From IMG/VR virus record IMGVR_UViG_3300043466_003310, positions 1 through 49,899 of that record: DNA of 49,899 nucleotides. One strand, 5' to 3'. The position numbers were made by a program, and so were the translations under genes. The notes below the pieces were generated by a model that ran no database searches, had not been told where the DNA came from, and saw nothing but the letters and a program-made list of their open reading frames with translations. The stretch is from a virus. This document shows, piece after piece, positions 9,338 through 16,956 of this stretch. Position 1 is the first letter of the stretch. Every line of letters starts with the position of its first letter.

Positions 9338-9915
9338 TGAATAACCTATTAATAAATGTAACTCCGTTTAAGACAGTACTTACAGAATCAAAGGCTAAAC
9401 CCGGAGTATTCGAAGTAACAGGAGTTATGCAGAGAGCAGGAGCTAAGAATCAAAACGGAAGAATCTATAAAAGAGAAATTCTTGAACAAGAAGTAAAAAA
9501 CTATATAGAGAATTTTGTAAAGGTAGGAAATGCCTACGGAGAATTAGACCACCCAGAATCAGCTGTAGTATCATTAAAAAACGCTTCCCATGTTGTTAAA
9601 GAACTATGGTGGGATGGCCAAGAACTGATGGGAAGAGTGGAATTACTAAATACACCTTCAGGAAATATCGTAAAAGAGATTATTAGAGGAGGCCATACAA
9701 TTGGAATATCATCTCGAGGAACAGGATCAGTAACACAGACAAATGAAGGAACTTTAATGGTACAGCCGGACTTTCAATTAGTATGCTGGGACTTCGTATC
9801 AAATCCGAGTACAGATGGAGCTTTCATGACGCCTATTACCCTTAATGAGGGAGTTCAAAGTGTTAATAGATATGCAAAATTGGATAGCATAATAAATAAC
9901 ATACTAAGAGCATAA
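9337..9915 (+). CDS. 21: prohead core protease (gp21-type)
   Basis: 192 residues; the serine protease that matures the prohead by cutting scaffold, capsid and internal proteins. Family signatures include NQNGRIYKREIL (about 38-49), GELDHPE with the probable catalytic His72, and GISSRG with the catalytic Ser at 125 or 126. A conserved Asp-containing stretch (QLVCWDFVSNPS) follows. It is slightly shorter than T4 gp21. Its one-base overlap with the upstream head gene and its place before scaffold and capsid genes match T4-like order. Identification is firm. Confidence 0.9.
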   Translation: MNNLLINVTPFKTVLTESKAKPGVFEVTGVMQRAGAKNQNGRIYKREILEQEVKNYIENFVKVGNAYGELDHPESAVVSLKNASHVVKELWWDGQELMGRVELLNTPSGNIVKEIIRGGHTIGISSRGTGSVTQTNEGTLMVQPDFQLVCWDFVSNPSTDGAFMTPITLNEGVQSVNRYAKLDSIINNILRA

Positions 9916-10175
9916 TGAAAAACGATTTCGACATACATAACTGGCAAGCGAAGTTTCTAAAAGAAGAAAGCTCAAATACAAAAACTGCAGTAGAGTGGTT
10001 AGAAGAGAGATTAGCCATATCGTTTGGAGAGGAGATAAAGTCTCTAAGAGGATTTTTCGTTATCGCAAAAGAGCAAGAAAAGCAACAGATTGAAGATGCC
10101 TACGAAAAAGGCATTTCAGATAGAGAAAGCAGAAGATACTCAGAAGAATATAACAGTAACAACTATACAAAATAA
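9915..10175 (+). CDS. small unknown protein with FDIHNWQAKFL N-terminus
   Basis: An 86-residue acidic/helical protein starting one base inside the protease stop codon. The N-terminal FDIHNWQAKFLKEE is echoed by FDIAKWKKNFLNK at 42310. The stretch EKQQIEDAYEKGISD resembles a motif common in small Bacteroidota phage proteins (a 'KEQIIDAY' style helix). No function is recognised. It closes the operon that ends at the terminator at 10179-10204. Confidence 0.6.
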   Translation: MKNDFDIHNWQAKFLKEESSNTKTAVEWLEERLAISFGEEIKSLRGFFVIAKEQEKQQIEDAYEKGISDRESRRYSEEYNSNNYTK

Positions 10176-10178
10176 CAC

Positions 10179-10204
10179 ACCCACCCTAAAAAGGTGGGTT
10201 TTTT
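10179..10204 (+). terminator. intrinsic terminator
   Basis: Perfect 7-bp stem ACCCACC/GGTGGGT with a 7-nt loop, running into six T. It separates the gp21 unit from the highly expressed scaffold-capsid unit. Confidence 0.85.
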
Positions 10205-10224
10205 ATGTTTTGTAAAACATAGTA

Positions 10225-10232
10225 TATTTATT
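10225..10232 (+). promoter_or_regulatory. TATTTATT promoter-like motif
   Basis: A variant motif between the terminator and gene 22, almost 100 nt before ATG 10330, which leaves an unusually long leader. Confidence 0.4.
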
Positions 10233-10239
10233 TAAGAAT

Positions 10240-10310
10240 ATATCACGACCCTATGTGATATCTACTAGAAAGTAAAACACTATTACGTCTCACACTCTAC
10301 AATAGACGTA
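10240..10310 (+). promoter_or_regulatory. structured 5' leader of the scaffold-capsid genes
   Basis: Two perfect hairpins lie in the untranslated leader of gene 22. The first is ATATCAC/GTGATAT (10240-10246 with 10255-10261, 8-nt loop). The second is TACGTCT/AGACGTA (10284-10290 with 10304-10310, 13-nt loop). They end about 20 nt before the ATG. They may stabilise or regulate a highly expressed mRNA; this is inference. Confidence 0.5.
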
Positions 10311-10329
10311 CGACAAACAAACAAAAATT

Positions 10330-11409
10330 ATGTCAAACAAAGATTTATTTAAGCAAGCAATTGCCGAAGCTAAAACTATTCGTGAAGCTGCAATTACCAA
10401 CGCTAAAGAAGCTTTAGAAGAATCATTAACACCTCATTTAAAAGAAATGTTAGCTCAAAAACTTCAAGAAATGGAAGAAGATGACAACATGGAAGAAATC
10501 GTAAATGAAGAAGATATGATTAACGATCCACAAGGTGAAACTGCACACGGAAACGTAGCAGAAGCTGAAGAGGAAGAAGCTGAAGAAGCAGAAGGTGAAG
10601 AAGCAGAAGGTGAAGAAGCAGAAGGTGAAGAAGCTGAAGAAGAAGAGTTAGATCTTGAAAACATGTCTGTTGAGGAATTCAAAGACTTAGTTAGAGATAT
10701 CGTAGCTCAAGAAATCGGTCAAGAAGGTTCAGAAGAAGAAATGCCAGGTGAAGAAGCTCCAGAAGGTGCTGAAGATATGGTAGGAATGGATTCTGAAGAA
10801 GAGATCGACATTAATGAACTTTTAGCTGAATTAGCAGAAATGGAAGAAAAGGAAGTACCGGTTGAAGAAGGTGCAGAAGGTTTTGATAAGTGGTTAGATG
10901 GTGTTTCTGCTCAAATGGAAAAATTTGGAAAAAACAATCCAGCTATTCAAGCAATCGAAAGAGCAATAGCAGCAGCACAAGACAAAGCTAAAAAAGCAGG
11001 AATAACAGGTCACGGTATGACAAAAGGACATAGAATATCTGAAAAGTCTGATGAATTAAAAGAAGCATTAGCAACTGTAGCAGAGTTAAGAACTCAATTA
11101 CAAGAAGTTAATCTTCTAAACGCTAAATTACTTTATGTAAATAAGGTATTTAAAGCAAACAACTTAACTGAATCTCAAAAAGTAAATGTTGTAGCAGCAT
11201 TTGATAAAGCAGAAACAGTAAAAGAAGTAAAATTAGTTTTCGAAACAGTTTCTAAAAACGTAGTTACTAAACCAGTAACTATTAAAGAACACAAATCATT
11301 TGCATCTAAAGCAGCAGGAACTGCAGCAACAGCAGGTAAAAAAGAAATTATTTCTGAAGTATCTGAACAAGTAGCTAGATGGCAAAAATTAGCAGGAATT
11401 ATAAAATAA
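10330..11409 (+). CDS. 22: prohead scaffold / core protein (gp22-type)
   Basis: A 359-residue, very acidic, helical protein immediately upstream of the major capsid gene, the position of T4 gene 22. It forms the internal core on which the capsid shell assembles and is then digested by gp21. Residues about 77-165 are a Glu/Ala/Gly tract with a repeated GEEAE unit. The C-terminus (SEQVARWQKLAGIIK) is typical of the gp22 family tail. T4 gp22 is shorter (about 270 residues), and the extra length is mainly the acidic tract. Helical segments at 1-60 and 235-270 probably form coiled coils. Confidence 0.85.
   Translation: MSNKDLFKQAIAEAKTIREAAITNAKEALEESLTPHLKEMLAQKLQEMEEDDNMEEIVNEEDMINDPQGETAHGNVAEAEEEEAEEAEGEEAEGEEAEGEEAEEEELDLENMSVEEFKDLVRDIVAQEIGQEGSEEEMPGEEAPEGAEDMVGMDSEEEIDINELLAELAEMEEKEVPVEEGAEGFDKWLDGVSAQMEKFGKNNPAIQAIERAIAAAQDKAKKAGITGHGMTKGHRISEKSDELKEALATVAELRTQLQEVNLLNAKLLYVNKVFKANNLTESQKVNVVAAFDKAETVKEVKLVFETVSKNVVTKPVTIKEHKSFASKAAGTAATAGKKEIISEVSEQVARWQKLAGIIK
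10585..10634 (+). repeat. 15-bp tandem repeat in the scaffold gene
   Basis: About three tandem copies of a 15-bp unit (GAAGCAGAAGGTGAA) encode the (GEEAE)n tract. The reading frame is kept and only the length of the acidic tract would change. Confidence 0.8.
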
Positions 11410-11436
11410 TAACAAAAAAACAATTCAATTAAACAA

Positions 11437-13026
11437 ATGGAATTAAATCAATTATTAGAAAGCTCTAACAATTACAAGTCTTTACAAGCAGATGCTGCTC
11501 GTTTGTCAAGTAAATGGAAAGCTACAGGTTTATTAGAGGGGATCTCTAATGAAATCGAAAGAAACAACATGTCTATGATTCTTGAGAATCAAGCAAAACA
11601 ATTAGTATCAGAACAATCAACCACAGGTACAGGAGCTTCTTTCTCAGCTGGACAAGGTGAGCAATGGGCAGGTGTTGCTTTACCATTAGTACGTAAAGTA
11701 TTCGCTCAAATCGCTGCTAAAGATTTCGTTTCTGTACAGCCAATGAATTTACCTTCAGGTCTTGTATTCTATTTAGATTTTAAATATGGTACAAACACTG
11801 TAGGATTTGCATCAGGAGATAACATGTACGGTAATGTATCTACTGCAGGAGACAAAATCGGAGTAGACGAAGAAGTATCAGGAGGTTTATACGGTGCTGG
11901 TAGATTTGGTTACTCAATCAACTCTGCATCTTTTGCAACAGGATCAATTACAGCAGCAGCTGCAACATCTGCTTCTATTGCATACCAAGATGGGATAATA
12001 CCTTCTCAGTACAGAACTTATACAGTAGGGTTTGGAATTACAGGATATACAGATTTCGATGCAGAAGCAGTAAGATCTTTCCGTTTATATTCAGCGTCTA
12101 TCGACATTACATCTAACCCAGAATTAACAACTGTATCAGGAAATAACGTAACTTTCGTAGTTTCACAATCACTTGTAACAACAGCTAACTTAACAGATGC
12201 GGTAGTTAAATATAACAAACAACCAAAAGATAACTCAAGAGGTGATTTCGAAGATACTACAGGTACTTTAAAAATCCCAGAAATCAACGTAACATTAGCT
12301 TCTGAAGCAATTGTTGCTAAAACAAGAAAATTAAAAGCACAATGGACTCCAGAGTTCGCACAAGACCTTAACGCTTACCATTCAATTGATGCTGAAGCAG
12401 AATTAACATCTTTATTATCTGAGTACATCTCTATGGAGATCGATTTAGAATTATTAGATATGTTGATCCAAGATGCAGCTACAACTGAAAGATGGTCAGC
12501 TAGAAACAACAAAGTTTGGACTGGAACAGCTTGGTCATCAGGAACTGCTGCTTCAACAGATTTCTACAATACTCAAGGTCAGTGGTTTGGAACTTTAGGT
12601 ACTAAAGTACAAAAAGTATCTAACAAAATTCACCAAAAAACCCTTAGAGGTGGAGCTAACTTCTTAGTATGTTCTCCTTCTGTAGCTACAATCCTAGAAT
12701 CAATCCCAGGATATGCAGCTGATACCAATGGTGATAAAATGGACTTCGCAATGGGTGTTCAGAAAGTAGGAAACTTAAATTCTAGATTTAGAGTTTACAA
12801 AAATCCTTACATGACTGAAAATATAATCCTTATGGGTTACAGAGGATCTCAGTTCTTAGAAACTGGTGCAGTTTATGCTCCTTATGTACCATTAGTCATG
12901 ACACCACTTATCTACGATCCAACTACCTTCACTCCAAGAAAAGGTATCATGACTCGTTACGCTAAGAAAATGATAAGACCGGAATTTTATGGAAAAATCT
13001 TCGTAAGCGATTTAGCTACAGTTTAA
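11437..13026 (+). CDS. 23: major capsid protein (gp23-type)
   Basis: 529 residues, matching T4 gp23 (521). Signatures include WKATGLLEGI near residue 30, a Ser/Thr/Gly linker, and QWAGVALPLVRKVFAQIAAKDFVSVQPMNLPSGLVFYLDF-type sequence at about 70-110 (HK97 fold entry). Near the end is ILMGYRGSQFLETGAVYAPYVPL, followed by the family's PRKGIMTRYAKKMIRPEFYG-type segment. The N-terminal 50-60 residues are probably removed by the gp21 protease, as in T4; the exact site is not certain from sequence. The short A-rich intergenic region to gene 22 contains no promoter-like motif, so the two are probably co-transcribed. Confidence 0.95.
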   Translation: MELNQLLESSNNYKSLQADAARLSSKWKATGLLEGISNEIERNNMSMILENQAKQLVSEQSTTGTGASFSAGQGEQWAGVALPLVRKVFAQIAAKDFVSVQPMNLPSGLVFYLDFKYGTNTVGFASGDNMYGNVSTAGDKIGVDEEVSGGLYGAGRFGYSINSASFATGSITAAAATSASIAYQDGIIPSQYRTYTVGFGITGYTDFDAEAVRSFRLYSASIDITSNPELTTVSGNNVTFVVSQSLVTTANLTDAVVKYNKQPKDNSRGDFEDTTGTLKIPEINVTLASEAIVAKTRKLKAQWTPEFAQDLNAYHSIDAEAELTSLLSEYISMEIDLELLDMLIQDAATTERWSARNNKVWTGTAWSSGTAASTDFYNTQGQWFGTLGTKVQKVSNKIHQKTLRGGANFLVCSPSVATILESIPGYAADTNGDKMDFAMGVQKVGNLNSRFRVYKNPYMTENIILMGYRGSQFLETGAVYAPYVPLVMTPLIYDPTTFTPRKGIMTRYAKKMIRPEFYGKIFVSDLATV

Positions 13027-13048
13027 TCCATATAGAATTTAAAATAAG

Positions 13049-13074
13049 AAAGAGGACTTCGGTCCTCTTTTTTT
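13049..13074 (+). terminator. strong intrinsic terminator after the capsid gene
   Basis: Perfect 9-bp stem AAAGAGGAC/GTCCTCTTT with a TTCG tetraloop and a T-run to 13074. It closes the 22-23 unit. Confidence 0.92.
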
Positions 13075-13085
13075 ATCTCTAAATA

Positions 13086-13100
13086 TTTCGTATATTTATA
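13086..13100 (+). promoter_or_regulatory. combined TTTCGTA and TATTTATA motifs
   Basis: TTTCGTA runs directly into TATATTTATA (TATTTATA at 13093-13100), 22 nt before ATG 13123. This is the only place where the two recurrent upstream motifs fuse. Confidence 0.5.
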
Positions 13101-13122
13101 ATAAACAAATAAACGTTCTAGT

Positions 13123-14850
13123 ATGGCATCCAACCGGCACACCGATGAGGTTTTTACTCCAAAGAGAAAACCGAAAAACCCAATTAAGTTCCAACTCCAA
13201 CTTAATGAAGAACAAAAACTTGCAAAAGCACTTATCGTAGAAAATCCAGTAGTCGTTCTTAAGGGAATGGCTGGTTCAGGAAAGGCACAGCCACTAACCT
13301 CTAGGGTATATACTCCAAAAGGAGTAACTACTATGGGAGAGTTAAAAGTAGGAGACATTATCCTAGGGAGATCAGGTACTACCACGGTACTGGGTATTTA
13401 TCCACAAGGAGTAGAAAATGTGTACCAAATAACCCTTTCTGATGAAAGTACCGTACAATGTAGCTTAGAGCACCTATGGACAGTACAGCAGAAAAGATAT
13501 TCAAGCAAACAGCTAAATTGGAAGGTACTTACGACAGGGGAACTTTTAAAAGACTTAGAAAAAGGAATAGAGTACAGGCTTCCAAACTTAGAAACACCTT
13601 TAGCTTTTGAAGAGAAACCTGTGGCGCTGGACCCTTACATAGTGGGAGTTTTATTGAGTGAAGGACACATTAGGGAGGATGTAGTTACTCTTAGTACAAA
13701 CGAACCAGAAGTACTACAAGAGATAAACAGTATACTAGAAGAAACTTCGACTGAATTAATACATGTAGTCAATTATGATTACAGATTCCGAAGAAGGAAG
13801 AGGAACAACACACCTAACACAGTAGTGGAAGCATGTAAAGAACTAAAACTCTCAGGAAAAACTTCTTATGATAAATTTATACCAGAAGAGTACAGGTATA
13901 ACTCTGAAAAAAATAGAATTAGATTACTTCAAGGATTAGTAGACGGAGACGGGTATGTAACAAAAGGAGGTAGTTTATTATATAACACAAGAAGTAAACA
14001 ACTAGCCGAAGATGTAAAGGAAATGTTTCAGTCCCTTGGAGGAAGAGTTACTGTCCTGAAGTATTTTCCAAAGTATAATTACAGAGGAGTTAAAAAAACC
14101 TCTCTCCATCTACATTACCAGCTATCCATTACAATTGAACACCCTGAACGATTTACAACAATACCCTTTAAGAAAGAGAGATTGCAGAAGAGAGAACGTA
14201 AAGTTAAGTACACGAGTAGGGTTATTAAGAGTATTAAAAAAGTCGGACAAGCACAAACACAGTGTATACAGGTAAGTGCTTCAGACAGCTTATACGTAAC
14301 CGACAATTGCATACTTACTCACAATACACTAGTAGCAGTACAAGCAGCCCTAGATATGCTTTTCTGTAAAGAGGTAGAGAAGATTATTATAACAAGGCCA
14401 ACAGTAGCTAAAGAAGAATTAGGATTTTTACCAGGCGATCTTAAGGAAAAAATGGATCCTTGGTTAGCACCGATATATCACAACTTATACATGTTATATG
14501 GTAAGGATAAAGTAGACAGAGAAATAGAAGATGGAAATATTGAAATTGTACCATTTGCATTTATGAGAGGTAGAACATTTGTTAACTCTTTTGTAATTGT
14601 AGATGAGGCACAAAACGTAACCCATGATCAAATGGAAACAGTACTAGGAAGACTAGGTAAAGGGTCTAAAATGGTAGTATGTGGGGATTTAGCTCAAATT
14701 GATTTAAAAATAAAAAAAGAAACTGGTTTTTCATTTCTAACTAGAATTGAAGAACAGGTACCTGGCTTTAAAATCTTTGCTTTAAAAGCAAACCACAGAC
14801 ATGAAATAGTATCACCAATACTGAAGGTATATCAAGACTTTAGGGACTAG
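13123..14850 (+). CDS. phoH: PhoH-type ATPase interrupted by an intein
   Basis: 575 residues, of which 55-401 are an intein. The exteins join into a 228-residue PhoH-like P-loop ATPase. Residues 48-54 (GMAGSGK) plus T402 rebuild a perfect Walker A, GMAGSGKT. TRPTVAKEELGFLPGDLKEK and a Walker B of the form FVIVDEAQN follow, then VVCGDLAQIDL. PhoH-like ATPases are common in T4-like and marine phages, and their exact role is unsettled (proposed RNA helicase or phosphate-stress link). Splicing is required for activity because the insertion splits the ATP-binding loop. The gene stands alone between the capsid terminator and the fibre genes. Confidence 0.93.
   Translation: MASNRHTDEVFTPKRKPKNPIKFQLQLNEEQKLAKALIVENPVVVLKGMAGSGKAQPLTSRVYTPKGVTTMGELKVGDIILGRSGTTTVLGIYPQGVENVYQITLSDESTVQCSLEHLWTVQQKRYSSKQLNWKVLTTGELLKDLEKGIEYRLPNLETPLAFEEKPVALDPYIVGVLLSEGHIREDVVTLSTNEPEVLQEINSILEETSTELIHVVNYDYRFRRRKRNNTPNTVVEACKELKLSGKTSYDKFIPEEYRYNSEKNRIRLLQGLVDGDGYVTKGGSLLYNTRSKQLAEDVKEMFQSLGGRVTVLKYFPKYNYRGVKKTSLHLHYQLSITIEHPERFTTIPFKKERLQKRERKVKYTSRVIKSIKKVGQAQTQCIQVSASDSLYVTDNCILTHNTLVAVQAALDMLFCKEVEKIIITRPTVAKEELGFLPGDLKEKMDPWLAPIYHNLYMLYGKDKVDREIEDGNIEIVPFAFMRGRTFVNSFVIVDEAQNVTHDQMETVLGRLGKGSKMVVCGDLAQIDLKIKKETGFSFLTRIEEQVPGFKIFALKANHRHEIVSPILKVYQDFRD
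13285..14325 (+). mobile_element. class 3-type intein with LAGLIDADG homing endonuclease
   Basis: 347 residues (protein residues 55-401) between Lys54 and Thr402 in the P-loop. Residue 1 is Ala, not Cys or Ser. The C-terminus is CILTHN followed by Thr. The splicing domain shows the Trp-Cys-Thr set reported for class 3 inteins: W119 after the block B His117 (SLEHLW), C381 in block F (QCIQV), and T399 in block G (LTHN). Two LAGLIDADG-like motifs lie at about 171-182 (PYIVGVLLSEGH) and 267-279 (RLLQGLVDGDGYV), with acidic residues E180 and D276. The endonuclease is therefore probably of the single-chain two-motif type and may be active. Confidence 0.88.
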
Positions 14851-14859
14851 TAAAAACAA

Positions 14860-14868
14860 CTATTTATA
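14860..14868 (+). promoter_or_regulatory. CTATTTATA promoter-like motif
   Basis: Exact motif ending 14 nt before ATG 14883, at the start of the fibre gene group. Confidence 0.55.
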
Positions 14869-14882
14869 AGTAAAATATATTT

Positions 14883-15275
14883 ATGCCTGCAGGATTATAT
14901 AACTTTACACTAGAACAAGGTACTACAGTAAATTTTGAGATACAGTATACTGATGCAAACAATATACCTATTAACCTATCAGGATATGCCGGTAGAATGC
15001 AAATTAAATCCGGTTTTGCAAACGATAAACCTATAACATACTCATCACTATCATCTAGCCGCTACCCTGACGGAACAGGGTTAAACTTCAGTGGTAGTTC
15101 CGGCAATACACCAGTAGAAAGCGGATCTATAGGTATATATATCTCAGCAGCATCATCTTCTGCATTTACTTTTGCAAAAGCAAAATATGACCTAGAGATA
15201 GTATCAGGAAGCACTGTAACAAGGTTATTAGAAGGAACAATTACTTTAAGTAAAGAAGTAACAACAATACCTTAA
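14883..15275 (+). CDS. BppU-like baseplate/fibre adaptor protein
   Basis: A 130-residue beta-rich protein. MPAGLYNFTLEQGTTVNFEI, the later NLSGYAGRMQIKSG and the closing YDLEIVSGSTVTRLLEGTI follow the pattern of the small Ig-like N-terminal domain of BppU-type baseplate proteins. I have seen this pattern just before fibre genes in marine phages. It probably links a fibre to the baseplate or neck. The stop is three bases before the next ATG. Similarity is judged by eye; a profile search would settle it. Confidence 0.6.
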   Translation: MPAGLYNFTLEQGTTVNFEIQYTDANNIPINLSGYAGRMQIKSGFANDKPITYSSLSSSRYPDGTGLNFSGSSGNTPVESGSIGIYISAASSSAFTFAKAKYDLEIVSGSTVTRLLEGTITLSKEVTTIP

Positions 15276-15278
15276 CAC

Positions 15279-16472
15279 ATGGCTGTAAATATATCTACAG
15301 ATACAAATACCGTAAAGGTAACCTCTACATCAACAAATAATGTTAAGATAGTGGATAACGGAAACAATACTTCGGTGACTGTTTCACAACCTACTACAGG
15401 AGTTATCAAAGTTGTAACTGCAGGACCACAAGGACCGCCAGGCATTAGTGTAAATACAGGATCTTTCACAAATACAGATTCATTTAATGCTTTTACTTCT
15501 TCTTATAATACAGGAAGTTTTACAGGAAGTTTTACAGGAGATGGATCAGGACTCTATGACATACCAGCATCAGGAATTATAGGGTTAAACCTATCACAGA
15601 TTTCTTCAGGCTCAGTTTCAGCTACTATCTCACCAGGAAACGGATTACAGAGTAATGTAGGAATAATAGCACCTTCATTTACAGGTTCTTTATTTGGTAC
15701 AGCATCATTTGTTGATGTGAGTGCTTTATTAGGTTTTACACCCGAAAACGTAGCGAATAAAAACACGTCTACTGCTTTAGGCACAAGTGATAGTTTGTAC
15801 CCTACACAAAATGCAGTTAAAACGTATGTAGATACAGGACTTTCAGCAAAGCAGAATAGTTTAGGCTTCACACCCGAAAACGTAGCTAATAAAAGTACTA
15901 CAACATCTTTAGGTACAAGTGATAGTTTATACCCTACTCAAAATGCAGTTAAAACGTATGTTGATGGAAAAAAATCAAATTTAATTTTATATGGTAGTTA
16001 TGGTACTATAAATTCCGTTGCTGGTACTTGGTATACTTGGAATGCTTCGCAAGCAATGTTATCTGGTGCTACTTCTGCTTATGGTACATCAACAGAACCA
16101 ACAATATTAGCAAATCCACCATTTAATCACGGAATATATGATTCAAACCAAATTTACTTAAGAGGTGCAAAAAGATTAGTAAGAGCTTGGTTTTCATACA
16201 GACAAACAACAGGTACACAAAGTCAAATGCAATTTTATATAGTATCAAATGGATTGATTGGAAATGACTCTTGGTACAATACTACAAATAGAGTAGTTTT
16301 AGCAAATCATTTAAGTGTTACTCAAAATAATATTTTTGTAGAAATACCAATAAATACCAATGATTTAAGTGCTACTGATGGTAATAGTATTTATTTTTTT
16401 TATAGAAAAGTAACAGGAACAGGAACTACAATTAATGGTGTAAAATTATATTTAGAATTTGAAATGATTTAA
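15279..16472 (+). CDS. tail fibre protein with duplicated domain and distinct C-terminus
   Basis: 397 residues, built as a modular fibre. It has a Thr/Asn/Val-rich start, a short collagen-like GPQGPPG near residue 50, GSFTGSFTGDGSGL and SLFGTASFVD motifs common in phage fibres, and two copies of a 44-residue unit (LGFTPENVANK...YPTQNAVKTYVD). From about residue 235 a globular domain follows (NLILYGSYGT to the end), likely the receptor-binding tip. DNA from about 15970 onward changes character, with more T-rich codons and fewer of the GGA/AGA codons of its neighbours. This suggests the tip and the next gene arrived together by exchange. Confidence 0.75.
   Translation: MAVNISTDTNTVKVTSTSTNNVKIVDNGNNTSVTVSQPTTGVIKVVTAGPQGPPGISVNTGSFTNTDSFNAFTSSYNTGSFTGSFTGDGSGLYDIPASGIIGLNLSQISSGSVSATISPGNGLQSNVGIIAPSFTGSLFGTASFVDVSALLGFTPENVANKNTSTALGTSDSLYPTQNAVKTYVDTGLSAKQNSLGFTPENVANKSTTTSLGTSDSLYPTQNAVKTYVDGKKSNLILYGSYGTINSVAGTWYTWNASQAMLSGATSAYGTSTEPTILANPPFNHGIYDSNQIYLRGAKRLVRAWFSYRQTTGTQSQMQFYIVSNGLIGNDSWYNTTNRVVLANHLSVTQNNIFVEIPINTNDLSATDGNSIYFFYRKVTGTGTTINGVKLYLEFEMI
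15729..15969 (+). repeat. 132-bp offset direct repeat in the fibre gene
   Basis: Two diverged copies of about 105 bp begin at 15729 and 15861 (offset 132 bp, 44 residues). Each encodes LGFTPENVANK, then LGTSDSLYPTQNAVKTYVD. Confidence 0.85.
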
Positions 16473-16474
16473 TT

Positions 16475-16915
16475 ATGAAAATATATGTAAAAAACGAATT
16501 AGTATTAGGTTTTGAACCTATGACTATAGATATTGATGATTTTACAGAATTTAACAATGTAATATTGCCAACAGAAGAAGAAAAAAAATATATTAAATTA
16601 ATGTTTAATGGCGTTAATTATTACGAAGGAGCAACCGCTGAAGAAATTGAAGCTATTGAAGATGCAAAGATACCGACACAAATAAGTATAATGGATTTTC
16701 GTATACAATTGATAAAAAAAGGTATAGAAATTCAGGATATTATAAATACAATTAATGCTACCAATATTTTAAACGAAACAGAAAAGAAAATTATCTTAAT
16801 CAAATTAGAGTTTGCTTCTGTGATAGATAGAACAGACGCAGAATTTATACAAATTGCAGAGTTAATGAATATTACACCAAACCAAATAAAAACAATATTT
16901 AAAAATGTGGCTTAA
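16475..16915 (+). CDS. unknown protein paired with the fibre, possible fibre assembly factor
   Basis: 146 residues starting two bases after the fibre stop. The N-terminal half is beta-like (MKIYVKNELVLGFEPMTIDI). The C-terminal half is helical and Ile/Asn/Glu-rich (FRIQLIKKGIEIQDIINTIN; EKKIILIKLEFASVIDR). It shares the altered base usage of the fibre tip and was probably acquired with it. By position it could be a fibre chaperone or capping protein analogous to T4 gp38. I do not recognise the family, so that is only a suggestion. Confidence 0.6.
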   Translation: MKIYVKNELVLGFEPMTIDIDDFTEFNNVILPTEEEKKYIKLMFNGVNYYEGATAEEIEAIEDAKIPTQISIMDFRIQLIKKGIEIQDIINTINATNILNETEKKIILIKLEFASVIDRTDAEFIQIAELMNITPNQIKTIFKNVA

Positions 16916-16934
16916 ATACTTATAGAATCTACCG

Positions 16935-16943
16935 CTATTTATA
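16935..16943 (+). promoter_or_regulatory. CTATTTATA promoter-like motif
   Basis: Exact motif ending 13 nt before ATG 16957, the start of the neck gene group. Confidence 0.55.
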
Positions 16944-16956
16944 TTAAAATAAAATT

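Noticed and set aside
15272-16071. Minus-strand frames opposite the fibre genes
   Set aside because: They are shadows of low-complexity coding sequence with no motifs and no promoter or start context.
15279-16915. Diversity-generating retroelement at the fibre tip
   Set aside because: No reverse transcriptase and no template-repeat pair is present in the window; the only repeat is the 44-residue domain duplication.
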